DNA of 64,000 nt from Cycloclasticus pugetii PS-1 (GCF_000384415.1 NZ_ARVU01000001.1:868001-932000); one strand, 5' to 3'; shown: positions 39,498 through 47,435, counted from the first letter of the stretch. Notes: a model not told the origin generated them from the sequence alone. A program made the numbers and translations.

Positions 39498-39548
39498 TTA
39501 GTTATTGTTCAGAACGCTACTTTTTTCATGATTAATGGGTTTCTTCAT
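39498..39548 (-). CDS. Possible 16-residue leader peptide between ectD and ask
   Basis: On the minus strand AAAGGAG lies 7 bases before an ATG at 39548; the reading frame is 16 codons (MKKPINHEKSSVLNNN) followed by TAA. It sits in the 285-base gap upstream of ask. The strong ribosome site on so short a frame suggests a leader peptide or a trimmed gene, but nothing proves translation. Confidence 0.35.
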   Translation of the reverse strand: MKKPINHEKSSVLNNN

Positions 39549-39639
39549 GGTTAAGCTCCTTTCCTTCGCAGTATCTAATTTGTAATTTGATGTGTTAGCT
39601 GGCCTATCGGCTTTTGATGTTTGCCTGTTTCCATAATGG

Positions 39640-40593
39640 CTAAAATGAACGAGAAGGTGTTAATGGTTTGATGTTGGAGCGTGCACAAAGATACTCAGGC
39701 CGAGGCGGTTGCTCGCAAAATGGCTTGGCAACTTTGTTGCTTAATGCGTTATATACAAAAAACACATTGGCTCTAGGGTGAGGGGTAATATTACCGTTTG
39801 AGCCGTGTAGCGTATTACAGTCAAATACAATAACGCTGCCAGGTTTACTGGTCACTGTGGTAATGCCCTGTTTTTCTACCAACATGCTCAGGTGCTCGTT
39901 AGAAGGTACGCCATATTCTTGTTTTTTTAGTGAGGCTAGATGATGTTGCCGAGGCGTCTTACCTTCGCAGGCAATAAACTTCTTGTGCGAACCAGGTATC
40001 AGCATCAAGGGTCCGTTATGTGCATGGTTTTCTGTCAGCGTGACCGACATACTCAAGGCGCGCATATTAGGCATACCGTCTTCGACATGCCAAGTTTCAA
40101 AATCAGAATGCCAGAAAAACTCTTTACCGATAAAGCCGGGTTTGTAATTAAGGCGTGATTGATGAATATATACTTGGTCGTTCAAAATGTACCTTGCGAG
40201 ACCTGCTAAACGTTCATCCATCATTAGCTTTTTAAAGACCGTACTGTTTTCATGTAAACTAAATATTGAGCGAACTTCGTGATGCCCCGGCTCTGTATAT
40301 GCTTTTTCAGATTGTTCGTCGTTGCTAGCTGTAGACCGGAGTCGAGCAGACTCATCTTGAAGGGCTTCGATTTCAGCACTTGAAAAGATATTGTCGAGCA
40401 CAATAAACCCTTGTTGCTCGAACTGCTCAATTTGTGAAGGGTCGATAGGCGGTGTGCTGTTTTGGGGAGCATAAATTACTGGATCCTGCCGATCCGTTAT
40501 GCTGCTTAGCCCTTTGCGTGATGGGTACGTATCTGCAACAGCGTGGCTTTGATCAATAGGGTGCCTACTTGCTGTGTTATTCATCAGTGCCAT
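39640..40593 (-). CDS. ectD: Ectoine hydroxylase EctD
   Basis: Iron(II)/2-oxoglutarate dioxygenase that turns ectoine into 5-hydroxyectoine. The iron ligands HxD...H appear in [11 protein letters not shown] (about H162, D164) and LHGSNGN (about H263), and the EctD signature from [10 protein letters not shown] through RALSMSVTL is intact. Three starts are possible: TTG 40602, ATG 40593 and ATG 40584; GAGGA lies just before 40593. All overlap the ectC end by 8-26 bases, so the two genes are coupled. It makes the organism a predicted hydroxyectoine producer. Confidence 0.93.
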   Translation of the reverse strand: MALMNNTASRHPIDQSHAVADTYPSRKGLSSITDRQDPVIYAPQNSTPPIDPSQIEQFEQQGFIVLDNIFSSAEIEALQDESARLRSTASNDEQSEKAYTEPGHHEVRSIFSLHENSTVFKKLMMDERLAGLARYILNDQVYIHQSRLNYKPGFIGKEFFWHSDFETWHVEDGMPNMRALSMSVTLTENHAHNGPLMLIPGSHKKFIACEGKTPRQHHLASLKKQEYGVPSNEHLSMLVEKQGITTVTSKPGSVIVFDCNTLHGSNGNITPHPRANVFFVYNALSNKVAKPFCEQPPRPEYLCARSNIKPLTPSRSF

Positions 40594-40996
40594 TGTCCTC
40601 AATGCCTTGGTCGTTTAATTCATAAGCACCTTCTGCGTTATGCACTTCCTTACCATTAAGTGGCGGGTTGAATACACAAGCCAAAGTCATTTCTTTTGAA
40701 GCACGAAGGATGTGTTTATCATGCTTGTCCAAAACGTAAATAGTGCCGGGTTTGATTGGGTGCTTTTTATTGTCGGCTAAGGTTTCAACTTCGCCCTCGC
40801 CGGTAATGCAATACACCGATTCCAAGTGATTTTGATAGTGCATTTGAAAATCAGCGCCTTGGTAAATAGTCGTGATGTGAAAGGAGAACCCCATGTTGTC
40901 TTCCTTAAGAAGCAATCGGGTGCTTTCCCAGTTTCCATCGGGGGAAATAATTCTTCGGTTACTTTGATTGGCGTCAGATAAATTACGTACGATCAT
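40577..40996 (-). CDS. ectC: L-ectoine synthase EctC
   Basis: Cupin-fold enzyme that closes the ring of N-gamma-acetyldiaminobutyrate to ectoine. The 139-residue protein has the family start MIVRNLSDA, the [23 protein letters not shown] region in outline, and [19 protein letters not shown] with the metal- and substrate-binding residues, followed by [18 protein letters not shown]. Length and order are normal. It is 150 bases after ectB and overlaps ectD. Confidence 0.96.
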   Translation of the reverse strand: MIVRNLSDANQSNRRIISPDGNWESTRLLLKEDNMGFSFHITTIYQGADFQMHYQNHLESVYCITGEGEVETLADNKKHPIKPGTIYVLDKHDKHILRASKEMTLACVFNPPLNGKEVHNAEGAYELNDQGIEDNGTDE

Positions 40997-41051
40997 TAGA
41001 TTATCCTTTGGTTAAGCTTTTTTTACGATGATTGATAAAAATAAGTGATTC

Positions 41052-41117
41052 AGTAAGCAGGGCTTTATTGCCCCGCTTTTAGTGTGTTTTTATCGTTTAA
41101 ATGGACGTTTAAACGTC
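41052..41117. repeat. Hairpin and perfect palindrome in the ectB-ectC gap
   Basis: The 150-base gap between ectB and ectC holds GCAGGGC/GCCCCGC (a 7-bp stem with one wobble, near 41058-41077) and a perfect 14-bp palindrome GACGTTTAAACGTC at 41104-41117, 30 bases past the ectB stop. Neither is followed by a T-tract on the minus strand. They could be an RNA-processing or regulatory element inside the operon. Confidence 0.5.
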
Positions 41118-41146
41118 ACTAGGCCAGCAGTGAAAGCGGTTAAACC

Positions 41147-42439
41147 TTAACTGGCTTCGAAATACAGATTCTTTTCTGGAATATCTTGTTTTTCACATAC
41201 TTCTCGAATAGCTTCTTCAATAATATCAATACCTTTTTTAAGGTTCTCATCAGAGATAACTAACGGGCACAAAAACTTGACGACTTGATCATCTGCACCA
41301 CTGGTTTCAATGATGAGCCCTTTTTGGAAGGCGTGATGTGTAATTTTCCCAGCAATGTCACCATTAACACAATTAATGCCTTGAAACATGCCGCGACCTT
41401 TGGCGGTAAACTGACCTTCACCATATTGGCTGACGATGTTTTCAAGTCGCTCGGAAACATACTGGCCTTTGCGTTTAATCTCTTGCGAAAATTGATCATT
41501 TGTCCAATAGTGGTCAATGGCTGCTTTAGCGGTTACAAAAGCAAGGTTATTGCCTCTGAAAGTACCGTTGTGTTCACCGGGTTTCCAGAAATCAAATTCG
41601 GCTTTTATCAGCGCTACTGCAAATGGCAAACCATAACCACCAAGCGATTTGGATAAGGTGATAATGTCAGGTTCGATACCGGCTTCTTCAAAACTAAAAT
41701 AGTCGCCTGTTCGACCGCAACCGGCTTGTATATCATCAACGATTAACAGGATGTTGTGTTTACGGCAGACAGTCTGAAGGTTTTGCAGCCATTTAATACT
41801 GGCAGCGTTAATACCACCTTCACCTTGGACAGTTTCAACAATTACCGCAGCAGGGGAGTTAATGCCACTGCTTGAATCGGACAGCACTTTATCAAGGTAT
41901 TCTGTTGTATCGATGTTATCACCTAAGTAGCCGTCATATGGCATACGGTGGGTACCGACTAAGCTAACGCCAGCCGCATCTCTATGATGTGAGTTGCCTG
42001 TTGCCGCTAGTGAGCCCAAGCTGACACCATGAAACCCATTGGTAAAAGTCACAATATTTTGTTGGCCAGTTACATTACGTGCAATTTTCATTGCTGCTTC
42101 AACAGCATTGGTACCGGTAGGGCCGGTAAATTGCACCATGTATTCCATATTTCTTGGTTTTAAAATATGGTCATTAAATGCTTGTAGGAACTCACCTTTA
42201 GCTTTGGTATGCAAATCTAAGCCATGGGTAATACCATTGCTTTTAATATACTTAAGCAGCGCGTGTTTGAATATAGAGTTGTTATGACCATAGTTAAGGG
42301 TTCCAGCTCCAGCGAGAAAGTCTAAATATTGGCGACCTTCTTCGTCCCACATAAACTCTCCTTTAGCGCGATTAAAAACGCGCGGGAAAGAGCGTGCATA
42401 GCTTTGTACTTCAGATTCTATTTCATCAAAAATTTTCAT
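41147..42439 (-). CDS. ectB: Diaminobutyrate--2-oxoglutarate transaminase EctB
   Basis: PLP aminotransferase that makes L-2,4-diaminobutyrate from aspartate semialdehyde, using glutamate as amino donor. The 430-residue protein has FTGPTGTNAVEAAMKIAR at 104-121, NGFHGVSLGSLAATGN, DDIQAGCGRTG at 235-245 and the PLP lysine K264 in LSKSLGGYG. It overlaps ectA by 4 bases. All motifs are intact, so it should be active. Confidence 0.96.
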   Translation of the reverse strand: MKIFDEIESEVQSYARSFPRVFNRAKGEFMWDEEGRQYLDFLAGAGTLNYGHNNSIFKHALLKYIKSNGITHGLDLHTKAKGEFLQAFNDHILKPRNMEYMVQFTGPTGTNAVEAAMKIARNVTGQQNIVTFTNGFHGVSLGSLAATGNSHHRDAAGVSLVGTHRMPYDGYLGDNIDTTEYLDKVLSDSSSGINSPAAVIVETVQGEGGINAASIKWLQNLQTVCRKHNILLIVDDIQAGCGRTGDYFSFEEAGIEPDIITLSKSLGGYGLPFAVALIKAEFDFWKPGEHNGTFRGNNLAFVTAKAAIDHYWTNDQFSQEIKRKGQYVSERLENIVSQYGEGQFTAKGRGMFQGINCVNGDIAGKITHHAFQKGLIIETSGADDQVVKFLCPLVISDENLKKGIDIIEEAIREVCEKQDIPEKNLYFEAS

Positions 42440-42954
42440 AGTAATTTGTTTGTTTGGTTAAGGTTAAAAGGACCGATTCGGACTAAATTCTCAGAATCAT
42501 GTTGGCCGTCAAAGTGCGTTTGCTTGTCCATCCATGGGGCATGCTGCAACTGTGTCTCTAGGCTTTTTGATAAGGCCTTAAAGAGATGCCAAGAGGGCTT
42601 GTTATCTTCGGTGATAGTTGTCTCAATGTAATGCACATCCTGACAAAAAGGGCGGTTTAAGATGTGTAGCAACATCTGTGAAGCAAGCCCCCGCCCACGG
42701 GCCTGTTCATTAACAGCAACCTGCCAGATAAACAAAGTGTTTGGGCGTTTAGGCAGTAGGTAGCCTGAAATGAAACCGACTATTTCATCGTTCATTTCTG
42801 CTGCGACAGAGGTGCTTGCGAAATGCTCACATTGAAGCAGATTACAGTAGCTAGAGTTGGTATCGAGGGGAGAGCAATTTTCGATCAATCGATAAACGGC
42901 CATGCCGTCTTCAAGGGTTGGTTCCCTCAAATAAATAGGTTTGGAATATGACAA
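42436..42954 (-). CDS. ectA: L-2,4-diaminobutyrate acetyltransferase EctA
   Basis: GNAT enzyme that acetylates diaminobutyrate. The 172-residue protein has LREPTLEDGMAVYRLIENCSPLD, SSYCNLLQCEHFASTSV, the acetyl-CoA loop VNEQARGRGLASQMLLHIL and EDNKPSWHLFKALS. The start is a TTG at 42954 with no clear ribosome site; an in-frame stop three codons upstream rules out a longer product. It is the first gene of the ect operon, with the control region at 42955-43420 shared with ectR. Confidence 0.94.
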   Translation of the reverse strand: MSYSKPIYLREPTLEDGMAVYRLIENCSPLDTNSSYCNLLQCEHFASTSVAAEMNDEIVGFISGYLLPKRPNTLFIWQVAVNEQARGRGLASQMLLHILNRPFCQDVHYIETTITEDNKPSWHLFKALSKSLETQLQHAPWMDKQTHFDGQHDSENLVRIGPFNLNQTNKLL

Positions 42955-42980
42955 ATTTTTTTATTACGCTATATATTTAG

Positions 42981-42992
42981 TTAGTGTGCTAA
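42981..42992. promoter_or_regulatory. Candidate EctR operator, proximal copy
   Basis: TTAGTGTGCTAA is a TTAG-N4-CTAA palindrome 27 bases before the ectA start codon. The same pattern recurs at 43076-43087 with 10 of 12 bases identical. MarR-type repressors bind such palindromes, and ectR is the divergent neighbour. Confidence 0.5.
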
Positions 42993-43075
42993 TTAATAAA
43001 ATTTAAAAATAAAGGCAAATTTAGTTTTTTTGAGCTATAAAGCCTTGTGAATTTAATATTTTATTTAATTAATCA

Positions 43076-43095
43076 TTAGTACACTAAACATTGTA
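43076..43095 (-). promoter_or_regulatory. Candidate ect promoter -10 with overlapping EctR operator
   Basis: On the minus strand TACAAT (43095-43090) is followed two bases later by the palindrome TTAGTGTACTAA (43087-43076), so the operator would cover the transcription start. The -35 region is poor, which would fit an activated or alternative-sigma osmotic promoter. This is inference from position and shape. Confidence 0.45.
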
Positions 43096-43170
43096 GCATG
43101 AGATCGTAGTTGATTTCCACCTGACCGCCTATGCATCAAATTAAGAATGGGATAGGAGCTTGATAATTAA

Positions 43171-43332
43171 GTAGAATATTTTGACGATAAGGTTTTAGAG
43201 AATGGAGATCCTGATCAGAAGGGCTTAAATTATTCATTCAAATTAACTGCTAATGGGCGAGCTGAAAGCATGGGTGTCAACCAGTTGAAAGGAAAACAAT
43301 ACGCAGGTCAGTATGTAGATGGTTTGGGTTAG
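43171..43332 (+). pseudogene. Coding remnant without a start, upstream of ectR
   Basis: A 53-codon open stretch from just after a TAA (43168) to a TAG (43330) reads like a protein: EYFDDKVLENGDPDQKG, then LNYSFKLTANGRAESMGVNQ, ending QYAGQYVDGLG. Composition and codon choice look like coding DNA, but there is no start codon or ribosome site. I do not recognise the family. It may be the tail of a gene lost by deletion, or chance. Confidence 0.35.
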
Positions 43333-43357
43333 GCGTTTATCTAGTGGTTTGGTTTTT

Positions 43358-43386
43358 TTACCATTAAAAATTATCGAAGATATAAT
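43358..43386 (+). promoter_or_regulatory. ectR: Probable ectR promoter
   Basis: A perfect -10 TATAAT at 43381-43386 and a -35-like TTACCA at 43358-43363 with 17-base spacing. The start of transcription would be about 28 bases before the TTG start codon of ectR. Confidence 0.6.
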
Positions 43387-43420
43387 GGACTTGAGTATTA
43401 ATTAATCGAGAGGAGCCCAG

Positions 43421-43921
43421 TTGAATAACAGTCAAGAAGTATTGATGGCATTAAGGCGTGTAATTAGGGCAACTGACCTGCACTCTAAACACTTAGCGAA
43501 AACGACCGGCTTAACGGCACCTCAAATTTTGTTGCTGCAAACTATTCGAGATAAAGGCGAAGTGACCATTGGCGAACTTGCGAGTGAAATAAGTCTTAGT
43601 CAAGCAACGGTGACGACGATTTTAGATCGACTAGAAAAGCGTCAACTGGTGTATCGTGAACGCTCTAAAGCAGATAAGCGAAAAGCGCATGCTTACCTTA
43701 CAGAGCAAGCTATTGAGATTTTAAAAGACTCCCCAATTCCCCTGCAAGAACAGTTTGCGCGCCAGTTTGATCATTTGCATGAATGGGAACAAACGATGAT
43801 TATCTCTTCTTTGCAGCGTGTTGCTCAGATGATGGATGCACAAGATATTGACGCTTCCCCTGTATTGGATCTTGGTGTTTTAGACCGTCAGGGAACAGCG
43901 ATAACCCCATCTGGCGTATAA
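43421..43921 (+). CDS. ectR: MarR-family regulator of ectoine synthesis (EctR)
   Basis: A 166-residue winged-helix repressor. The fold is seen in TGLTAPQILLLQTIRDKGEVTIGELASEISLSQATVTTILDRLEKRQLVYRERSKADKRKAHAYLT, which is a standard MarR HTH plus wing. It is divergent from ectA. EctR1-type MarR proteins at this position repress ect genes in halotolerant methylotrophs. The start is TTG at 43421 with a strong GAGAGGAG site five bases upstream; no ATG is available. Name by position and family. Confidence 0.85.
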   Translation: MNNSQEVLMALRRVIRATDLHSKHLAKTTGLTAPQILLLQTIRDKGEVTIGELASEISLSQATVTTILDRLEKRQLVYRERSKADKRKAHAYLTEQAIEILKDSPIPLQEQFARQFDHLHEWEQTMIISSLQRVAQMMDAQDIDASPVLDLGVLDRQGTAITPSGV

Positions 43922-44075
43922 GCAATAATGAGGCTGCGGTTCCTGAGCTTTATTATTGAGTATTCTGCTGGGAGAAATGATTGACGGCTTTGTTTTATTT
44001 TTCATTAAACGTTAATGTTTTTTATGGAGCTGCTTTAATTAATTTAAGAAATTAACTTTCTTTAGTGATTTTTGC

Positions 44076-44103
44076 TTGACCTTTAGTTCAGTCCGAATAC
44101 AAT
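44076..44103 (+). promoter_or_regulatory. Promoter of tRNA-Arg
   Basis: TTGACC at 44076-44081 and TACAAT at 44098-44103 with a 16-base spacer, ending 12 bases before the tRNA. This is a good sigma-70 type promoter at the expected distance. Confidence 0.75.
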
Positions 44104-44115
44104 AGCCACCTCAAA

Positions 44116-44192
44116 GCGCCTGTAGCTCAGCTGGATAGAGTACTCGGCTACGAACCGAGCGGTCGGGCGTTCGAATCGCTCCAGGCGCGCCA
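44116..44192 (+). tRNA. tRNA-Arg (anticodon ACG)
   Basis: A 77-base tRNA with encoded CCA. Acceptor GCGCCTG pairs with CAGGCGC, the D arm has AGCTCAGCTGGATAGAG, and the anticodon arm CTCGGCTACGAACCGAG gives ACG (read as ICG after editing) for arginine CGN codons. The T arm has GTTCGAATC. Confidence 0.97.
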
Positions 44193-44198
44193 TACATG

Positions 44199-44224
44199 AA
44201 ACCCTCCTTTTGGAGGGTTTTTTT
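44199..44224 (+). terminator. Intrinsic terminator after tRNA-Arg
   Basis: AAACCCTCC (44199-44207) pairs with GGAGGGTTT (44212-44220) around a TTTT loop, followed by more T residues. It starts seven bases after the tRNA CCA end. Confidence 0.9.
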
Positions 44225-44343
44225 GTGCCTGCCGATTCAGTATGGGTGCTTTAATGCCTTCATTTTTTAAGGCAATATTTGTAAATAGGGCCTAACAGGT
44301 TGATATATAAAAATATTTTTACAGTTAATTAAGTTTGTTTGGA

Positions 44344-44359
44344 ATACAATATATAGTTA
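44344..44359. promoter_or_regulatory. NrdR box 1 upstream of nrdJ
   Basis: ATACAATATATAGTTA matches the NrdR consensus ACACWATATATWGTGT at 13 of 16 positions. Its centre is 31 bp from that of box 2, i.e. three helical turns, the arrangement expected for cooperative NrdR binding. Confidence 0.75.
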
Positions 44360-44374
44360 ATATTAAAATTATTT

Positions 44375-44390
44375 ACACACTATCTTGTGT
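44375..44390. promoter_or_regulatory. NrdR box 2, overlapping the nrdJ -35 region
   Basis: ACACACTATCTTGTGT matches the NrdR consensus at 14 of 16 positions, with perfect ACAC/GTGT ends. It overlaps the -35 region of the promoter whose -10 is TATAAT at 44406-44411, so binding would block RNA polymerase. Confidence 0.78.
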
Positions 44391-44411
44391 TTCTATGGGC
44401 TTTCTTATAAT
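44383..44411 (+). promoter_or_regulatory. nrdJ promoter
   Basis: A perfect -10 TATAAT lies at 44406-44411. The best -35 is TCTTGT at 44383-44388 (17-base spacing). The start codon is about 57 bases downstream of the expected transcription start. I see no cobalamin riboswitch in the leader. Confidence 0.65.
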
Positions 44412-44474
44412 CTATCTCTACAGGGAATAGGGAGCGCATCCCGAAAACATTTCATTAAGATAGATAGGGGAAAT

Positions 44475-46628
44475 ATGAGCACAGTCAACTTGAAAGTTAT
44501 TAAAGAAAATCACGCTGAGATTGAGTTCCAATCGGCCTCGTTAGATATCTGGGATAAAAAATACTGTTTAAAAAAACAGGATGGCTCGCCCGTCGATAAC
44601 AATATTGAAGAAACCTATGATCGTGTTGCAGCAGCAATTGCTGAGGTGGAAGAAAACGCAGATAAGAAAGAATATTGGCATGATCAATTTGTCTGGGCTC
44701 TAAAACATGGTGCGATTCCAGCAGGGCGTATTATTTCCAATGCAGGTGCTAGCGATTATAAACCAGCGACATCGACTATTAATTGTACTGTATCAGGCTC
44801 TATTTCTGATTCTATGGACGATATCTTAAGGAAAACACACGAAGCTGGTTTAACCCTTAAAGCGGGTTGTGGTATTGGTTACGAATTTTCTACGCTACGC
44901 CCTAAAGGTGCCTATGTATCCGGTGCAGGTGCTAATACCTCGGGTCCATTATCGTTCATGGATATTTTTGACAAAATGTGCTTTACCGTATCATCAGCGG
45001 GGGGGCGACGTGGTGCACAAATGGCAACCTTTGATGTTGCTCATCCGGATGTGCGCGACTTTGTTCGTGTAAAGCGTGAAGATGGCCGCTTGCGTCAGTT
45101 TAATTTATCGTTGTTGATTACAGACGACTTTGTACAAGCAGTTAAAGACGATGCCGATTGGCCGTTAGTGTTTCCTTTGTCAGAAAAAGAATTGGCGTCA
45201 GGCGAGATTGATTTAAACGATAAAGACAAAGTGCTATGGCGTGAATGGCCTATTACCAAAGGCTACCAAGTAAATGATGTAGGCTTAGTTGCCTGTCGAA
45301 TTTATAATCGAGTGAAAGCTCAACGCCTATGGGAAACTATTATGGCGTCTACTTATGATTATGCTGAACCTGGGTTTATTCTTATCGATAAAGTGAACGA
45401 GATGAATAACAATTGGTTTTGCGAAAATATTCGCGCAACTAACCCATGTGGTGAACAACCATTACCGGCCTATGGATCTTGCTTATTAGGCTCCATTAAT
45501 TTAACTAAATTTGTATTAAACCCTTTCACCTCAAAAGCGTCTTTCGACTGGGAGAAGTTTCGTAAAACTGTCGGTATTTTCACCCGAATGCTGGATAACG
45601 TAGTAGAGATTAATGGCTTGCCTTTGGAAGGTCAACGTGAAGCAATTGAGCACAAGCGTCGCCATGGTATGGGCTTTTTAGGCTTAGGTTCAACCCTAAC
45701 AATGATGGGTATTCCTTATGGTGAAGATGCATCGGTTGAATTTACTGAAGAAGTCAGTAAGCAACTAGCGGTTACCGGTTGGGAAGCGGGTTTAGAACTG
45801 GCTAAAGAAAAAGGGCCTGCACCCATCATGGATGAGGACTTTGAAGTAACTGGAGATATGCTGCGTAAACGCCCAGAAATGTTGGACGATGGTTATCAGG
45901 TTGGCGATACAGTAAAAGGCCGTGTTTTACATGCTAAGTACAGTCGTTATATGCAACAAATAGCCTCTGTTGCGCCTGAGCTCGTGGAGCAACTTGCTGA
46001 AACGGGCGCGCGCTTTACTCACCATAGCTCTATTGCGCCAACAGGAACTATTTCTCTATCATTGGCCAATAATGCCAGTAATGGCATTGAACCAAGCTTT
46101 GCTCATCACTATGCACGTAATGTTATTCGTGAGGGGCGTAATGCGAAAGAAAAAGTTGATGTGTTCTCATATGAGTTATTGGCGTACCGCACATTAATTA
46201 ATGAAAAAGCCATGCCGTATTCAGAGCAGGCAGATGAAAAACTACCCAGCTATTTTGTAACGGCAGAAACCATTACTCCAAAACAGCATGTGGATATACA
46301 AGCTGCAGCACAAAAATGGATTGATTCATCTATTTCAAAAACCGCTAATGTGCCGACAGAATTTCCTTTTGAAGACTTTAAAGATATCTATCTTTATGCT
46401 CACGAAAAGGGATTAAAGGGCTGTACAACGTTCCGCTTTAATCCAGATGTATTTCAAGGTGTACTGGTAAAAGACTCAGACCTAGAAAACACAACATATC
46501 GTTTTAAGCTTCAAGACGGCTCGACGTTAGAGGTAAAAGGTAACGAGATGGTTGAATATGAAGGTGAATCACATACCGCAGCGAACTTATACGATGCCTT
46601 AAAAGAAGGTTATTACGGCAAGTTTTAA
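44475..46628 (+). CDS. nrdJ: Adenosylcobalamin-dependent ribonucleotide reductase, catalytic part (NrdJa)
   Basis: Class II reductase making deoxyribonucleotides with coenzyme B12 and no oxygen requirement. From ATG 44475 (preceded by TAGGGG) the protein is 717 residues; the frame is open 30 codons further up, into the promoter, which I exclude. Redox cysteines are C104 (STINCTVSGSI) and C336 (GSCLLGSINL); the thiyl-radical cysteine is C325 in NPCGEQ. The C-terminal TSCPD and zinc domains are missing and are encoded by the next gene, as in the split nrdJa-nrdJb of Pseudomonas aeruginosa. Confidence 0.93.
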   Translation: MSTVNLKVIKENHAEIEFQSASLDIWDKKYCLKKQDGSPVDNNIEETYDRVAAAIAEVEENADKKEYWHDQFVWALKHGAIPAGRIISNAGASDYKPATSTINCTVSGSISDSMDDILRKTHEAGLTLKAGCGIGYEFSTLRPKGAYVSGAGANTSGPLSFMDIFDKMCFTVSSAGGRRGAQMATFDVAHPDVRDFVRVKREDGRLRQFNLSLLITDDFVQAVKDDADWPLVFPLSEKELASGEIDLNDKDKVLWREWPITKGYQVNDVGLVACRIYNRVKAQRLWETIMASTYDYAEPGFILIDKVNEMNNNWFCENIRATNPCGEQPLPAYGSCLLGSINLTKFVLNPFTSKASFDWEKFRKTVGIFTRMLDNVVEINGLPLEGQREAIEHKRRHGMGFLGLGSTLTMMGIPYGEDASVEFTEEVSKQLAVTGWEAGLELAKEKGPAPIMDEDFEVTGDMLRKRPEMLDDGYQVGDTVKGRVLHAKYSRYMQQIASVAPELVEQLAETGARFTHHSSIAPTGTISLSLANNASNGIEPSFAHHYARNVIREGRNAKEKVDVFSYELLAYRTLINEKAMPYSEQADEKLPSYFVTAETITPKQHVDIQAAAQKWIDSSISKTANVPTEFPFEDFKDIYLYAHEKGLKGCTTFRFNPDVFQGVLVKDSDLENTTYRFKLQDGSTLEVKGNEMVEYEGESHTAANLYDALKEGYYGKF

Positions 46629-46656
46629 GGTTGACGGCAGCGAACAGGAGAAAAAA

Positions 46657-47358
46657 ATGACACATAAAATTACACAAGCCATCACCGGTTACGACGTTGT
46701 AAAAGACGATGAACCAAAGGTTGAAGAAGTCGCTCTTCAGACTGAAGAGAAAAGCAATATCATCCAAATGCATGAAAGCCTAAAAAGGCCAGAAATGCTC
46801 TTAGGTTCAACCTATAAAATTAAAACGCCGTTATCAGAGCATTCGCTATATATAACGATTAATGATTTGATATTAAACCCAGATACAGACCATGAGCAAC
46901 GGCGTCCATTTGAGGTGTTCATCAATTCTAAAAACATGGATCACTTCCAGTGGATTGTTGCGCTAACAAGAATTATGTCTGCCGTGTTTAGAAAAGGTGG
47001 CGATATCACCTTCCTAGTAGAAGAACTACGTTCCGTATTTGACCCCAGTGGAGGCTACTTTAAAAAAGGCGGTAAGTTCATGCCATCACTTGTTGCAGAA
47101 ATTGGAGACGTCGTCGAATCGCATTTAAAAATGATTGGGATGATCAAAACTGAAGAAATCAGTGAGCATCAACAAAAAATCATGGATGAGAAACGCGCTC
47201 AGTTTGAAGCAGAAAAACAGGTTAAATCCCCCGAGCATGAAACCACTAGCGAATTTCCAGCAGGCTCACAATTATGTACAAAGTGTAATGTGACCGCCTC
47301 CATCCAAATGGATGGCTGTATGACATGTTTGAATTGTGGTGATAGCAAATGTGGCTAG
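46657..47358 (+). CDS. Ribonucleotide reductase C-terminal subunit (NrdJb, TSCPD domain)
   Basis: A 233-residue protein that completes NrdJ. The TSCPD domain is seen in RRPFEVFINSKNMDHFQWIVALTRIMSAVFRKGGDITFLVEELRSVFDPSGGYF, and the C-terminus carries CTKCN and CMTCLNCGDSKCG, cysteine pairs that re-reduce the active site or bind zinc. It follows nrdJa by 28 bases with AGGAG before the ATG. The residues between the two genes of a normal NrdJ are not lost, only the chain is interrupted. Confidence 0.85.
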   Translation: MTHKITQAITGYDVVKDDEPKVEEVALQTEEKSNIIQMHESLKRPEMLLGSTYKIKTPLSEHSLYITINDLILNPDTDHEQRRPFEVFINSKNMDHFQWIVALTRIMSAVFRKGGDITFLVEELRSVFDPSGGYFKKGGKFMPSLVAEIGDVVESHLKMIGMIKTEEISEHQQKIMDEKRAQFEAEKQVKSPEHETTSEFPAGSQLCTKCNVTASIQMDGCMTCLNCGDSKCG

Positions 47359-47362
47359 GATG

Positions 47363-47389
47363 AAATCAAGTTGGCTGACCCCTTGATTT
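47363..47389. repeat. REP/RAYT-type hairpin, left of the cassette pair
   Basis: AAATCAAG (47363-47370) pairs with CTTGATTT (47382-47389). On the minus strand it reads AATCAAGGGGTCAG, almost the same as the repeats right of the cassettes at 49388-49437 (AATCAATGGGGTCAG), in opposite orientation. It starts four bases after the nrdJb stop codon and, being followed by T-rich DNA, may also serve as the nrdJ terminator. Confidence 0.65.
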
Positions 47390-47435
47390 TGTTGATTTTG
47401 TTATGTTTAAAAAAAACCGGAGGGGAAAACCAATA

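Noticed and set aside
44116-44192. tRNA-Arg as attachment site of an island covering 44.2-49.6 kb
   Set aside because: No repeat of the tRNA 3' end was found downstream, and nrdJ directly follows it as a core gene.
44225-44474. Possible cobalamin riboswitch before nrdJ
   Set aside because: No GCCACTG-type B12 box or suitable fold seen; the region is explained by NrdR boxes and a promoter.
44385-44474. 30-codon N-terminal extension of NrdJ
   Set aside because: It overlaps an NrdR box and the promoter -10; TAGGGG before ATG 44475 gives the normal start.
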